Source: Flavobacterium sp. PMTSA4 (GTDB taxonomy: Bacteria > Bacteroidota > Bacteroidia > Flavobacteriales > Flavobacteriaceae). Taken from it: a stretch of 64,000 bases of DNA. Location: assembly GCF_032098525.1 (NCBI RefSeq), contig NZ_CP134890.1, positions 1,798,001 through 1,862,000 on the forward strand, in the 5' to 3' direction. This document shows positions 30,738 to 41,182 of this stretch, piece by piece (the first letter of the stretch is position 1; the number at the start of each line of letters is the position of its first letter). The notes below the pieces were generated by a model, which saw nothing but the letters and a program-made list of their open reading frames with translations, was not told the DNA's origin and ran no database searches. Made by a program: the position numbers and the translations under genes.

Positions 30738-33700
30738 TTAGTTTCCAAAATTATATCGCAAAGTAAATCCAGCTCTGATATTTGTTAACGGGAATGAAGT
30801 TGAAATTACCGGTTTTGAGAACGAATGGTCGTAATAGAAAATAGCGGTTAGATTTTTACTAAACGAATAATCAGCAGTTAATTTTGCAGACCAAATATTT
30901 TGACCATTCCCCAATTGGTTATTGTCATAATCTAAATAACGAACTATGGTTTTATTGTTTCTGTATGAGAAATCAATTTTCATGTTAATATCACTTTTGA
31001 TAATTCCCGTTGGGTTATCAGCTAATTTTGAAGAGATAATTACATCTTTAAAACGATAACCAAAACCTAAAACATACTCTAATCCTTGAACTTCAGTTAA
31101 AAGATTATTATCAAAACTCAACGATAAACTTCTGTCCTTTTTCATCTCTGCTAGCATTTTGAATGAGTTTTTCATTTCAAAATCTAAACGGATTAATGGA
31201 TTAAATTGTTCAACTAAGTTGGCATTTCCTATCAAATTTCGTGCTTTAATATTTCCACCAACATCTACATCAGCTGGCGAATTAGGATCGTAATCTAAAT
31301 TAGAACGGAATGAATTAATTGTATAAGAAGCACGATAAGCATGCTGAAGAGAGAAACGTTTGAATGTGTCTTTAAAGAACTTATAACGCATTAATCCTGT
31401 ATATTTTACCGTCCAGTTAGGAATCGGAATATTTTTTATTGCATCTAATGAAATATTTTTTGCAGAATCATTAGCGCCTGAAGTATATAAGCCCGTATAA
31501 GCAGCTAAAAATGCAGGTAACAATACTTGTTGACTGTTTTTACCAAAACCAATTGGATAACCTTCCGCATCTCTAGTGAAGTTAGTTGTTCCATAAAATT
31601 CTGTTGCCAATCTATCTGCAATTATTATTCTGTTTCCTCTGAAGTCATTAAATGAAGAAGAGAAGTTTTCATCACTTGCTTTAAAAGCAGATTTAAGCAT
31701 TACTGTTGTAATAGAAAAATTACCTGTAGTATAAGGTGATTGAGAATTATAATTCCCATCAATAACGTTGTATTGTTCAGAATAATTTTCTGAATAAGCT
31801 CTATTTGCAATTAAATCAATTTTAAAATCAGGAAACAAATCTACATTAGCAGTCAGATCTAAAGTAGTTGTTTTTACACGTGTAAAATTTTGATTGAAAT
31901 CCTGATAATCTGTAAGCCAACCTCTTTTAGCAGCTTCATATCTAACATCTGCTTGGTCACCAAACACAAACCCTAAACCAGGTTTAGAAGAACCAAAGAA
32001 ACCTATACTTGGTAAAAATCCTGGTAACATTGTTCCTTGGTTTCTAGTGTAATTAATTTGAACATTCTTCACACTGGTTAAAACTCCTTTCAAACCATCT
32101 AAGAATACATTTTCAGATTTAGCTGGCTGAGCTGTATTGGTAATTTTTTGACCAGGTTTTGGTAGTGTTTTTGGTTGATTAGGTCTAGTTGCTGGTTTTT
32201 TACCAAGACCAATGTATTTATAGAAAGTCTCCATGTTCAATGCTGTGTTAAATCTATGCGAACCAGCATTTTGAACTGTGTTTCCTAAGTTATACTCTTG
32301 TCCATCCAAAACTAACGGTGATAACGCTAAAGAAGCACGTTGCCAACTGTAATCTCCAGTATAAGAATACGTAGATTTTACAAAAGCCAAGAATGGTAAT
32401 TTATTTATAGGCAAATCATAATTAACCACAATTTGCTGATTGTGTTGGTTTGGTGTTCCAATATTCCAAAAATCAGTCCAAATAGTATAACTATTGTCAA
32501 CATCATTATTTTCATCAATGTAGTTTCTAACCAAGTTTCTGGTTGAAGCTGAATAATTTAATTTCAAAGATTTGGTTAAACTATAATTAAATCCATACTG
32601 ATAATTAAACATATAGTTTCTTCTATATAAATCATCCAGTGGAATTCCGTCAACATCAACTTGTCTGAATCTTTGTTGATTGTATTGTCTGATTATATTT
32701 GTGCTATAGGAAATATTTGTTGGCAAATAATTAAAATTAAAATCTTGCAACATTTTCCAGTAGCTACTTTTCTTAAAGTATTTTGAATTTTTAAAAGGTT
32801 CAACCGGTTTTGGTTGGAATGTATAAGTATAATCTACAGTAGCATTAACCTGTTGGTCAATAAAATTCTCAATTTCATAATTATGTTTCTTTATTTCATT
32901 GTATGAATAGGACAATGTTAAATTTTCAGGATCATAAATATGTGGTTTTTGCTCAGGCGATCTTTCTTTCTTAACACCAATGAAATTGATGCTTTTTCTT
33001 CTTGTATAATCAATTGCTCTGTTTTCAATATTAGCTCTTTCATCAGCATCTGACGTATTTGCTAACAATTGATTTAAACGAATATCTTGATTATAAGGAT
33101 CGTACTCTGGCGTAATGGTTTCTTCCCCAATAGCATAATTAAATGGCAAATTAATTCCCCATTTCTTAGGTAAAAGTTTACCTAAACTTAAATTAGTAAC
33201 TAAATTATATTGAAGTACATCTTCTCTACTTCTTTCATTTGGGCCTTCTTCAACAGAACCAAATCCAATGGTGCTTTTTCTTCCAGTTGCAGAAATGGTT
33301 GCAAAATCAGCCATATTGGTGTCAACATTTAATACCGCTGCCATTCCGCCTTTGTTACTCATATCTGCCAATCGAAGTTCATTAAACCAAACTTCTCCAC
33401 GAATTTTCTCAGTATGCCTGTTTCTCACCCCAACCATTAATGTTCTCACTAACCCAAAATTTGGATTTCCTTTAATACCCAATCTTAATGGTCCGCGGTT
33501 TGTAATATTACCTAAAGATGGATCTAATTCTACATCGTCTTTATACAAAACTCCATCAACTAATTCAGCTGGATCAACACTTAATGACAATACCTTTAAT
33601 TTGGTTAACAAACTGGTTCTAATATCCATTTCATTGATTTCTGGCCAAACTTCTTCAGGTGTTCTTCCAGTTTCTGGAGTAACTTTTAAAGGAATTTCAA

Positions 33701-36700
33701 CTTCGTAGAAATTGTCTGTAAAGTCATTACCAAAACGTATGAAAGCAGTCATTTGATCATCTAAAAGCGGTGTTGGATCAGTTGGTGCTGGTAAAGCTTC
33801 GGCATGCAAAAACATTTTCAGTTTATTAAACTGACGCATGTCAATGCTAACATTTTTAAACACAGCTCTTGAATCACCTGGTTCTAAACCTTCGCCCGAA
33901 ACTCTTAATGAAAGAGCTTGTTCATTTTGATTAACAATATCGTTTCCGTTTGCTAACTGTTCACGAACGACTCCTGGAGGCGAAACATAAGGAATTGGTA
34001 AACGACTTGCATTTTCTTGTATGTTTACCGAAAGAACATCAAAATTGGTTCCATCATCATCAGGATTATTGTCAGTCAATTCAAATGAATTATCATATCT
34101 TCTCCATTCTCCACGAACTAAATCTAAAGCTCCAAAACGAAGTGTAACTTGTTCAGAAAATCCAGTCATAAACATTCTCATAAAACGTATTGAACGAAAA
34201 TCTGTAATTGCACCTACTTTATTTTGATAATCTTTAACTGGAATTTTCATTTGGAACCAACGAACAGGAATTGAAGTACCATTAGGTAAATTATCAATAA
34301 CTGTTTCACGAACGTCTGTGATATAATTTGTACCAACAGTCATATTTGGTCGAATATCAACACTATACTCATAATAAGCATTAATGGTATTCATAGTGTT
34401 ATCTCGATTGATATCTTCTACATCAGGTAATGTAGTTGAACCTCTATTGGTGTCAGAAACGTCAACTGGTGAATTGCCTTGAACGCCATTGTAATTTTTA
34501 TAGCGCTCAAAAACTGAACTCCCTGAAGCTGCTAAAAAATATTGATAATTATCTGCTGCTGGATCGGGCAAAGCAGCATAAGCTGGATGAATACCTGGTA
34601 AACTTTTTTCATCATTATCATCCAATCCGTCAAATCCAACGTCTTGTTTGGCACGATTCGCACCATCAACGTCAAAAGCATATATTAATGATTGTGCCGA
34701 AGGTACTTTACCCCAAACTGTTGAACTGGTTAATGCTTGAGAAACATTATTTGCTGGTAAACCGTTCTCATATTGTTTACGCTCATCTTTCAAAATATCT
34801 TCTGATATTTCTCCTAGGTTAAAATAAATTTTTCCAACATTAGCAGGATTTTCAGCATTTGGATCAGTGTCTGGATAGTATGGATCCATTACCCAAAATT
34901 GAATGTATTCCACATTACTTTGCTCAAAATTAGTAGAATTTATAGCACGAGTAATACCCCCAAAGTTTTGAGTAGGATTTGGCAAAACTCCTGTTGTTGC
35001 CGCTGCTGGATCATAATTATACGGACCGCGCTCAGATGGATAATACGTTAAATCTAAAGTATTCACCACTTGAGATTGTCCAATTGTTAGGTCTAAATTT
35101 GGAAATAATTCTCTATTAAAAATTCTTCTGGTACTGTTTAAAGAAACTCCATCTGGTCCAATTTCACCAGGAGTTTGAATGTATATGGTTGGGTCAATAC
35201 TGTACCAGTTTAATTTTGCTCTTTTATATCCATAACTTAAATCAAGTGCTCCTGAATTAAATTCATAAGTATCAGTTCCAGGCTCAGGATTCTCTGGAAA
35301 CTTAGGCACACTCGATAAAGCCCATGAAATTGGCGATCGCATGTCAATGGTTGTTTGTGAACCTTCAAAGTCATCAACATAAATAGTTGATTCTCCATCA
35401 AATTGATCGTTCTTAGATGTTCCTGGTTTTAAAAAAGCTATTTCACCTCTAACCGATAAATTAGAAGGCACATCGGTATCAATGTTTGGAAGCTTATTTA
35501 CCAAGCGAGTGAAAAAAGGAACCTCTGTAGAATAATTAGCATTAAACCCATAGATTGTATTGTTAACCGATTCTTGTCCGTAATTTGATTTTTGAGTAAA
35601 TGGTCTTTCAGCCATATTTATCAAAGTACCACCAATTAAAAACTTATCACTGAATTTATGTTCAACATTAACTCCCATAAACCTTCTAGTTTGTTGACCA
35701 AACACAGAATTATTCTCTACTGAAACATTAATAGGCGTATTTGATGCCTGAAGAGAAGGATCAAGGATTTGAACTCTTCCTGCCTGATAATTTACACTGT
35801 AATCAACACCTTCAACTAAAACTCTTCCTCCAGCAGTAACAACAACTGAACCTCTTGGCACATTGAAAGCACCGATAGGAATACCTTCACCACCAGAAGA
35901 TTTATACCTAACTTTTAGTTGAAACTTATTTCTAGATGCATCTTGTAAAGCTGCTGCTTGAGTAGTTCGATACATTTCTCTAAATACATATTTTGCTTGG
36001 TTCGCATTAAATGTATTTGTTGTTGGCAATTGATTTGTTGCCGAGTAATCTTCATAATAATCTTCACTATTGTTTAACCTCAATTTTTCAAACAAATGCT
36101 TACCAAAAGGTTCAACAGTAGTAAAAATAATTCTTCCGTTTTGCTGGTCAACAGTTAATCCTGGTATGAAATCAAAAAATCCATCACCTCCATTTTGCGG
36201 GTCATTATTATAATTCAATTTATCAACATTGAATACTTTAATTAATGGTGTTTCTGCAACAGTCATATCAGGATCAGTTGTAACAGGAAAATTAGTTCCA
36301 GGTACAGGAGAAATATAATTTATAGGCGAAGGATCAGTATATAAAATATTAAATCTGAAATCTTCTTGTTGTAATTGAAACGCTCCAGGGATTTGATAAA
36401 TATTCTTCATCAACAAATTCCAAATTGGTTTTTGAACGTTTGTCAAATTACTTTTCAGCATTTTTAAAATCAAACTTTGTGTTGATATATTTGGGTCATC
36501 TGCCGAACCACTAACAACTGATGATTCAACTCCATCCGTTCCGAATTCTCCAACTTGATAAACATCATTTCCAACAGTAAATTGATAAGCAACGGCCAAA
36601 ACTTCATCGTTAGCCAAACGTTGCTGCAATGAAATATATCCTAATTGTGGATGATAAGTAAATTCATTTGGATTTAACTTTCTAGCATTTTCAAGTTTTG

Positions 36701-38006
36701 AGTAATCATTTCCTTCACTTACTGATGTAATATTATTAAATCCTTGGCTTGATGTTGTTACATCTCTGATGTTTGAATTTAACAAATATCCTGAAGTACC
36801 GATTTTTGTTGGGTCATATTTATTGTTCTCGTTACTTGGTGGTGTATCTACTGGAGCAACAAAAAATGCTGGTAAATCTGCAGGTGCAATTGCTACAACA
36901 TTATTTACTGCAACTCCAGATAACTCTGCCTCACCTAAATCTTGAAGTGCAATAATGTTTCTTAAATTATTATTGGTATTATTTACTCTGTTTTGTTTAT
37001 TAGTTACCCAAACTTCAATTCTAGTAATCTGAACTCTACTCTGAATGTGTGGATAAGTTGACATCGCTTCATCATACCTGTTTCTAAAGTATTGTGATAA
37101 GAAAAAGTGTCTGTCCGAATCATAATCTAAAGCAAAAATTTCAGCATCTTGAATAGTTCCACCACCTTGAGCCGTTACTGAACGTGTTTGCGATTTTTGT
37201 TCAGAGAAAACTCCTGTAACTGTTGTTCTCCCAAATTGCAATTGTGCTTTGACTCCAAATAAACTTTGTGCACCACGAATCAATGAATTGGTTAACGGCA
37301 TACTTACGTTACCGACTTCAATTTTTTGAATAATATCATCCTCTGTTGGTGCATATTCTAACTTAATCAAATTTTGGAAAGCAAATGTTGATTGGGTATC
37401 ATAATTAGCATTAACACTTAATCGAGTTCCTACTTTACCCATCAAACTCATACTGATTCGTTGATCGAAATCGAATGAGGTTTGTGCTCTGTTTCTTGGA
37501 GAAAATGCAGGATTATCTTGCTTGGTATAGCGAACACCTAAGTCCATTTCAACCGAACCTGTAGGTTTTACATCAATAGTATTGGAACCAAAAATGGTTT
37601 CAAAGAAACCTGAATTAACATAATATCTTGGTAATTGATCTTTTCTTGCTTCTTCGCTTCCTTCTTTTTTACCATCAATTGCATCCGATTTTTTCTTGTA
37701 ATAATCTCTAATCGACTCACGAAGAACTAACTCTTCATACTCTTGTGGCGTTAAAATAATTGGATAATTTATATTAAATCCTTCAAAAGTGCTTGAATAA
37801 ATATAACGGTTCGTTGCTGGGTCGTATTTATAAGCGTTAATAATACTGTTAGGATTATTAATCTCAATTCTTCCAGTGCTATAACCCGTGGAATCAGAAG
37901 GAGTTTCAACAATTTGAGAAAAAACGGTTCCTGTTGTTAAAAAAACAAATAAGAATAGTAATTTCTTTAAAGTAATGAATTTATATAAATGGTATTTTGT
38001 TTTCAA
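30738..38006 (-). CDS. sprA: T9SS translocon protein SprA
   Basis: 2422 residues, the giant size typical of SprA/Sov. An N-terminal signal (about 1-30, LLFLFVFLTTGTVFSQ) is followed by a periplasmic region and then a very long series of amphipathic strands, consistent with the large outer-membrane barrel of the T9SS translocon. Recognisable stretches include VGTRLSVNANYDTQSTFAFQ, IYVDDFEGSQTTIDMRSP and the C-terminal end IRAGFTLRYNFGN. SprA is the pore through which T9SS cargo, such as gliding adhesins and enzymes, crosses the outer membrane. It starts 3 bases after ruvA stops, so both are one transcript. The giant adhesin at 3.7-11.1 kb is a likely cargo. Confidence 0.96.
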   Translation of the reverse strand: MKTKYHLYKFITLKKLLFLFVFLTTGTVFSQIVETPSDSTGYSTGRIEINNPNSIINAYKYDPATNRYIYSSTFEGFNINYPIILTPQEYEELVLRESIRDYYKKKSDAIDGKKEGSEEARKDQLPRYYVNSGFFETIFGSNTIDVKPTGSVEMDLGVRYTKQDNPAFSPRNRAQTSFDFDQRISMSLMGKVGTRLSVNANYDTQSTFAFQNLIKLEYAPTEDDIIQKIEVGNVSMPLTNSLIRGAQSLFGVKAQLQFGRTTVTGVFSEQKSQTRSVTAQGGGTIQDAEIFALDYDSDRHFFLSQYFRNRYDEAMSTYPHIQSRVQITRIEVWVTNKQNRVNNTNNNLRNIIALQDLGEAELSGVAVNNVVAIAPADLPAFFVAPVDTPPSNENNKYDPTKIGTSGYLLNSNIRDVTTSSQGFNNITSVSEGNDYSKLENARKLNPNEFTYHPQLGYISLQQRLANDEVLAVAYQFTVGNDVYQVGEFGTDGVESSVVSGSADDPNISTQSLILKMLKSNLTNVQKPIWNLLMKNIYQIPGAFQLQQEDFRFNILYTDPSPINYISPVPGTNFPVTTDPDMTVAETPLIKVFNVDKLNYNNDPQNGGDGFFDFIPGLTVDQQNGRIIFTTVEPFGKHLFEKLRLNNSEDYYEDYSATNQLPTTNTFNANQAKYVFREMYRTTQAAALQDASRNKFQLKVRYKSSGGEGIPIGAFNVPRGSVVVTAGGRVLVEGVDYSVNYQAGRVQILDPSLQASNTPINVSVENNSVFGQQTRRFMGVNVEHKFSDKFLIGGTLINMAERPFTQKSNYGQESVNNTIYGFNANYSTEVPFFTRLVNKLPNIDTDVPSNLSVRGEIAFLKPGTSKNDQFDGESTIYVDDFEGSQTTIDMRSPISWALSSVPKFPENPEPGTDTYEFNSGALDLSYGYKRAKLNWYSIDPTIYIQTPGEIGPDGVSLNSTRRIFNRELFPNLDLTIGQSQVVNTLDLTYYPSERGPYNYDPAAATTGVLPNPTQNFGGITRAINSTNFEQSNVEYIQFWVMDPYYPDTDPNAENPANVGKIYFNLGEISEDILKDERKQYENGLPANNVSQALTSSTVWGKVPSAQSLIYAFDVDGANRAKQDVGFDGLDDNDEKSLPGIHPAYAALPDPAADNYQYFLAASGSSVFERYKNYNGVQGNSPVDVSDTNRGSTTLPDVEDINRDNTMNTINAYYEYSVDIRPNMTVGTNYITDVRETVIDNLPNGTSIPVRWFQMKIPVKDYQNKVGAITDFRSIRFMRMFMTGFSEQVTLRFGALDLVRGEWRRYDNSFELTDNNPDDDGTNFDVLSVNIQENASRLPIPYVSPPGVVREQLANGNDIVNQNEQALSLRVSGEGLEPGDSRAVFKNVSIDMRQFNKLKMFLHAEALPAPTDPTPLLDDQMTAFIRFGNDFTDNFYEVEIPLKVTPETGRTPEEVWPEINEMDIRTSLLTKLKVLSLSVDPAELVDGVLYKDDVELDPSLGNITNRGPLRLGIKGNPNFGLVRTLMVGVRNRHTEKIRGEVWFNELRLADMSNKGGMAAVLNVDTNMADFATISATGRKSTIGFGSVEEGPNERSREDVLQYNLVTNLSLGKLLPKKWGINLPFNYAIGEETITPEYDPYNQDIRLNQLLANTSDADERANIENRAIDYTRRKSINFIGVKKERSPEQKPHIYDPENLTLSYSYNEIKKHNYEIENFIDQQVNATVDYTYTFQPKPVEPFKNSKYFKKSSYWKMLQDFNFNYLPTNISYSTNIIRQYNQQRFRQVDVDGIPLDDLYRRNYMFNYQYGFNYSLTKSLKLNYSASTRNLVRNYIDENNDVDNSYTIWTDFWNIGTPNQHNQQIVVNYDLPINKLPFLAFVKSTYSYTGDYSWQRASLALSPLVLDGQEYNLGNTVQNAGSHRFNTALNMETFYKYIGLGKKPATRPNQPKTLPKPGQKITNTAQPAKSENVFLDGLKGVLTSVKNVQINYTRNQGTMLPGFLPSIGFFGSSKPGLGFVFGDQADVRYEAAKRGWLTDYQDFNQNFTRVKTTTLDLTANVDLFPDFKIDLIANRAYSENYSEQYNVIDGNYNSQSPYTTGNFSITTVMLKSAFKASDENFSSSFNDFRGNRIIIADRLATEFYGTTNFTRDAEGYPIGFGKNSQQVLLPAFLAAYTGLYTSGANDSAKNISLDAIKNIPIPNWTVKYTGLMRYKFFKDTFKRFSLQHAYRASYTINSFRSNLDYDPNSPADVDVGGNIKARNLIGNANLVEQFNPLIRLDFEMKNSFKMLAEMKKDRSLSLSFDNNLLTEVQGLEYVLGFGYRFKDVIISSKLADNPTGIIKSDINMKIDFSYRNNKTIVRYLDYDNNQLGNGQNIWSAKLTADYSFSKNLTAIFYYDHSFSKPVISTSFPLTNIRAGFTLRYNFGN

Positions 38007-38009
38007 GTA

Positions 38010-38591
38010 TTATAAATTTTTTAACGCTTGTTTGATTATAGTTTCTACTGTTGCTTCTTGATTCTCTTTGATGATTTTATCCACAACTTTTTCTGCCGAT
38101 TTTCTAGTATAACCTAAAACCTCTAATGCAGATAACGATTCTTCTTTGTTAATATTGTGTGAAATTGTAGAAATTTCATTTAAATCATACACTTTTAACA
38201 CTTTTTCCTTTAATTCGATGATAGCACGTTGCGCTGTTTTCAATCCAATTCCTTTAATAGATTGTACTGTAGCTACGTCGCCAACTGCTATTGCTTGAAT
38301 AATTTGTTTTGGTTCTAAAGAGGAAAGCATTGTTCTTGCTATTCCTGCACCAATTCCTGATACAGACAATAGTAATTTAAACAATTCACGCTCTGATTTT
38401 TCTACAAACCCAAAAAGTGAATGCGAATCTTCTTTGATTTGAAGAAAGGTAAAAAGCTTTACAAAATCAGTATTAGGAAGTAACGAAAATGTATGAAGTG
38501 AAATATTGATATGATAGCCTACACCATTGCAATCTATAATTACTTCTGTTGGTGTTTTTTCTACTACTTTACCTTGAATATGAGCTATCAT
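38010..38591 (-). CDS. ruvA: Holliday junction helicase subunit RuvA
   Basis: 193 residues, normal length. The N-terminal OB domain begins MIAHIQGKVVEKTPTEVIIDCNGVGY. Two helix-hairpin-helix motifs follow (LLLSVSGIGAGIARTML and VQSIKGIGLKTAQRAIIELKEK), then a C-terminal three-helix domain (EALEVLGYTRKSAEKVV region) that contacts RuvB. RuvA binds four-way junctions and loads RuvB, which is encoded separately at 42-43 kb. It is the promoter-proximal gene of ruvA-sprA. Confidence 0.97.
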   Translation of the reverse strand: MIAHIQGKVVEKTPTEVIIDCNGVGYHINISLHTFSLLPNTDFVKLFTFLQIKEDSHSLFGFVEKSERELFKLLLSVSGIGAGIARTMLSSLEPKQIIQAIAVGDVATVQSIKGIGLKTAQRAIIELKEKVLKVYDLNEISTISHNINKEESLSALEVLGYTRKSAEKVVDKIIKENQEATVETIIKQALKNL

Positions 38592-38610
38592 TCGTTTGAA
38601 AATGTATTTC

Positions 38611-38618
38611 CAAATATA
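38611..38618 (-). promoter_or_regulatory. -7 promoter element (TATATTTG) of ruvA-sprA
   Basis: Exact TAnnTTTG on the minus strand 20 bases before the ruvA ATG at 38591; no TTG at the ideal distance. Confidence 0.5.
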
Positions 38619-38666
38619 ACAAAATTCTTTAACTGATAGTGTTAGTTTGAAATATTGTTAAATAAA

Positions 38667-40967
38667 TCAAAAATTAACTTTTATCATTTTGTTTCTTTTT
38701 TCTTTTTCTTGCGCATCAACAACGGCAACAGCAACCATGTTTACCATTTCTTCAACGCTTGCACCAAGTTGAAAAATATGAACTGGTTTATCCATTCCTA
38801 GCATTATTGGCCCAATAGAATCTACATTATACAACTCTTTCAATAGTTTATAAGTAATATTGGCAGCTTCAAGATTCGGGAAGATTAAAGTATTCACTTT
38901 CTTTCCAGCTAGTTTTGAAAACGGAAATTTAGCTTTCAACATATCAGGATTCAAGGCAAAATCTGTTTGAATTTCTCCATCAACAATCAAATCAGGGTAA
39001 TATTTATGCAAATAAGCAACTGCCTCACGAACTCTAGTAGCTGTTTCATAGTTAGATGAACCGAAGTTTGAATAAGAAACCATTGCAATCACTGGTTCAA
39101 TTCCAAACATTCTCACTGTCTTTTCGGTCATTAAAGCAATTTTCGCCAAATCATCTGCTGATGGGTTTGGATTAATCGCTGTATCCGATAAAAACATCGG
39201 TCCACGATTGGTCATCATCATATTAGTTGTGGCAATTAATGAAATGCCTGGTGCTTTTCCTATCAATTGCATCATTGGTTTTATTACCGAAGGGTAACTT
39301 CTTGAATAACCCGAAACCAATGCATCTGCATCACCATCGCTAACCATCATAGCGGCAAAATAATTGCGCTCACGCATCCATTTTTGAGCATCATATTGCG
39401 AAACTCCTTTTCGTTCTCTTGCTTTCCAAAAAATATCAGCATAATGCAATCTTCTAGCATCTTCTTCTTTAGTTTTTGGGTCTATAATTGGCACATCAGC
39501 ATTAAAATCTAACTCTTCTTTCAGCTCAAGTATAACCTCTTTGTTTCCAAGTAGTATTGGTTTAGCAATTCCTTCTTCATACGCTATTTGTGCTGCTTTC
39601 AATACGTCTAAATGGTCAGCTTCTGCAAAAACAACTCGCTTAGGATTGGTCTTAGCACGATTAGTAAGCAATCGAACCATCTTATTATCAGAACCTAATC
39701 GGTCTAACAATTCATCTTCATATTTCTGCCAATCGGTAATTGGGTTTAGTGCAACTCCCGATTCCATTGCTGCTTTCGCAACGGCAGGTGCAACCACCGA
39801 GATTAACCTTGGGTCAAATGGTTTTGGGATAATATAATCTCTACCAAAGTTCAACTTGGTTTCTCCATAGGCAATGTTTACTTGCTCCGGTACTGGTTCT
39901 TTGGCCAAAGCTGCTAACGCTTTTACCGCAGCCATTTTCATGGCTTCGTTTATTTTAGTTGCGCGAACATCTAACGCTCCGCGGAAAATATATGGAAACC
40001 CAAGAACGTTGTTTACCTGATTAGGATGGTCTGAACGACCAGTTGCCATAATGATATCTTTTCGGGTAGCAATTGCCAAGTCATAATCAATTTCAGGAAC
40101 AGGGTTTGCCATCGCAAAAACGATAGGGTTTTTTGCCATTCCTTTTAACATTTCAGGAGTTAGGATGTTTCCAGCGGATAATCCAAGGAAAACATCGGCA
40201 TCTTTTAATGCTTTTTTCAGGTCGATGCCTGGTTTTGTGTTGGCATACTTTTTCTGCAAATCGGATAAGTCATTTCTATCCATAGAAAGCACACCGTCTT
40301 TATCAAACATGATGATGTTTTGCACTTTTATGCCTAAAGCAACATACAAGTTAGCACAAGCTAATGCTGCTGAACCTGCTCCAGAAACAACAACTTTTAC
40401 TTTATCAATTTTCTTTTTAGCCAAAAACAAAGCATTCAATAAAGCTGCCGAAGATATGATAGCCGTTCCGTGTTGGTCATCGTGCATCACCGGAATGTTC
40501 AGTTCTTCCACTAAGCGTCGTTCTATTTCAAACGATTCGGGAGCTTTGATGTCTTCAAGGTTGATTCCTCCAAAGGTTGGCGCAATATTTTTTACAGTTT
40601 CTATAAAAGCATCCACATCTTTGGTGTCAACTTCGATATCAAACACATCAATATCGGCAAATATTTTAAACAACAGTGCTTTCCCTTCCATTACAGGTTT
40701 TGAAGCTTCGGGTCCGATATCTCCAAGACCTAAAACCGCAGTACCATTTGAAATTACGGCTACTAAGTTTCCTTTGGAAGTATATTTATAAACGTTGTTA
40801 ACGTCTTTCGCTATTTCTAAACAAGGCTCGGCAACTCCTGGTGAATATGCCAATGACAAATCTCTTTGTGTAGCATACTTCTTGGTTGGCACAACTTTTA
40901 TTTTTCCAGGCGTTGGCTTGGCATGATATAAAAGCGCTTCTCTTCGTTTGGTGTCTTTGTGATGCAT
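38667..40967 (-). CDS. maeB: NADP-dependent malic enzyme with C-terminal phosphotransacetylase-like domain
   Basis: 766 residues, the hybrid MaeB form. The malic-enzyme domain (about 15-165) contains SLAYSPGVAEPC and the catalytic region ending HDDQHGTAII. The nucleotide-binding domain (about 165-400) has VVVSGAGSAALACANLYVALG. Residues about 430-760 are a phosphotransacetylase-like domain (VVFAEADHLDVLKAA, then GAPGISL-type and IGPIMLGMDKPVHI segments) that in other bacteria regulates the enzyme and does not catalyse. It converts malate to pyruvate and CO2 and makes NADPH. It is a single-gene unit with its own -7 element. Confidence 0.95.
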   Translation of the reverse strand: MHHKDTKRREALLYHAKPTPGKIKVVPTKKYATQRDLSLAYSPGVAEPCLEIAKDVNNVYKYTSKGNLVAVISNGTAVLGLGDIGPEASKPVMEGKALLFKIFADIDVFDIEVDTKDVDAFIETVKNIAPTFGGINLEDIKAPESFEIERRLVEELNIPVMHDDQHGTAIISSAALLNALFLAKKKIDKVKVVVSGAGSAALACANLYVALGIKVQNIIMFDKDGVLSMDRNDLSDLQKKYANTKPGIDLKKALKDADVFLGLSAGNILTPEMLKGMAKNPIVFAMANPVPEIDYDLAIATRKDIIMATGRSDHPNQVNNVLGFPYIFRGALDVRATKINEAMKMAAVKALAALAKEPVPEQVNIAYGETKLNFGRDYIIPKPFDPRLISVVAPAVAKAAMESGVALNPITDWQKYEDELLDRLGSDNKMVRLLTNRAKTNPKRVVFAEADHLDVLKAAQIAYEEGIAKPILLGNKEVILELKEELDFNADVPIIDPKTKEEDARRLHYADIFWKARERKGVSQYDAQKWMRERNYFAAMMVSDGDADALVSGYSRSYPSVIKPMMQLIGKAPGISLIATTNMMMTNRGPMFLSDTAINPNPSADDLAKIALMTEKTVRMFGIEPVIAMVSYSNFGSSNYETATRVREAVAYLHKYYPDLIVDGEIQTDFALNPDMLKAKFPFSKLAGKKVNTLIFPNLEAANITYKLLKELYNVDSIGPIMLGMDKPVHIFQLGASVEEMVNMVAVAVVDAQEKEKRNKMIKVNF

Positions 40968-40988
40968 ATCATTGTTTGTTCGAACCTA

Positions 40989-40996
40989 CAAAGTTA
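40989..40996 (-). promoter_or_regulatory. -7 promoter element (TAACTTTG) of maeB
   Basis: Exact TAnnTTTG on the minus strand, 21 bases before the maeB ATG at 40967. No TTG within 17-23 bases upstream. Confidence 0.5.
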
Positions 40997-41182
40997 TAAG
41001 ACTAAGTTTAAATAAGAAATTTTTGAGCGGTTGTTTTCAAAATATTTTAAACTAATAAACTAATCGTGCCTATAAGAACGATTTATTGCAATCTGTTTAC
41101 TCCTTTTACAATACAAATGGGCTTTTACTACAATATAAGTTCATATATTACAATAAAATACACTATGAAATCTAAAATTGGT

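Noticed and set aside
41041..41182. Hairpin AATCGT/ACGATT after queG as a terminator
   Set aside because: The stem is only 6 bp with a 10-base loop and no U-run, so I do not call it. No gene is visible in this gap either.
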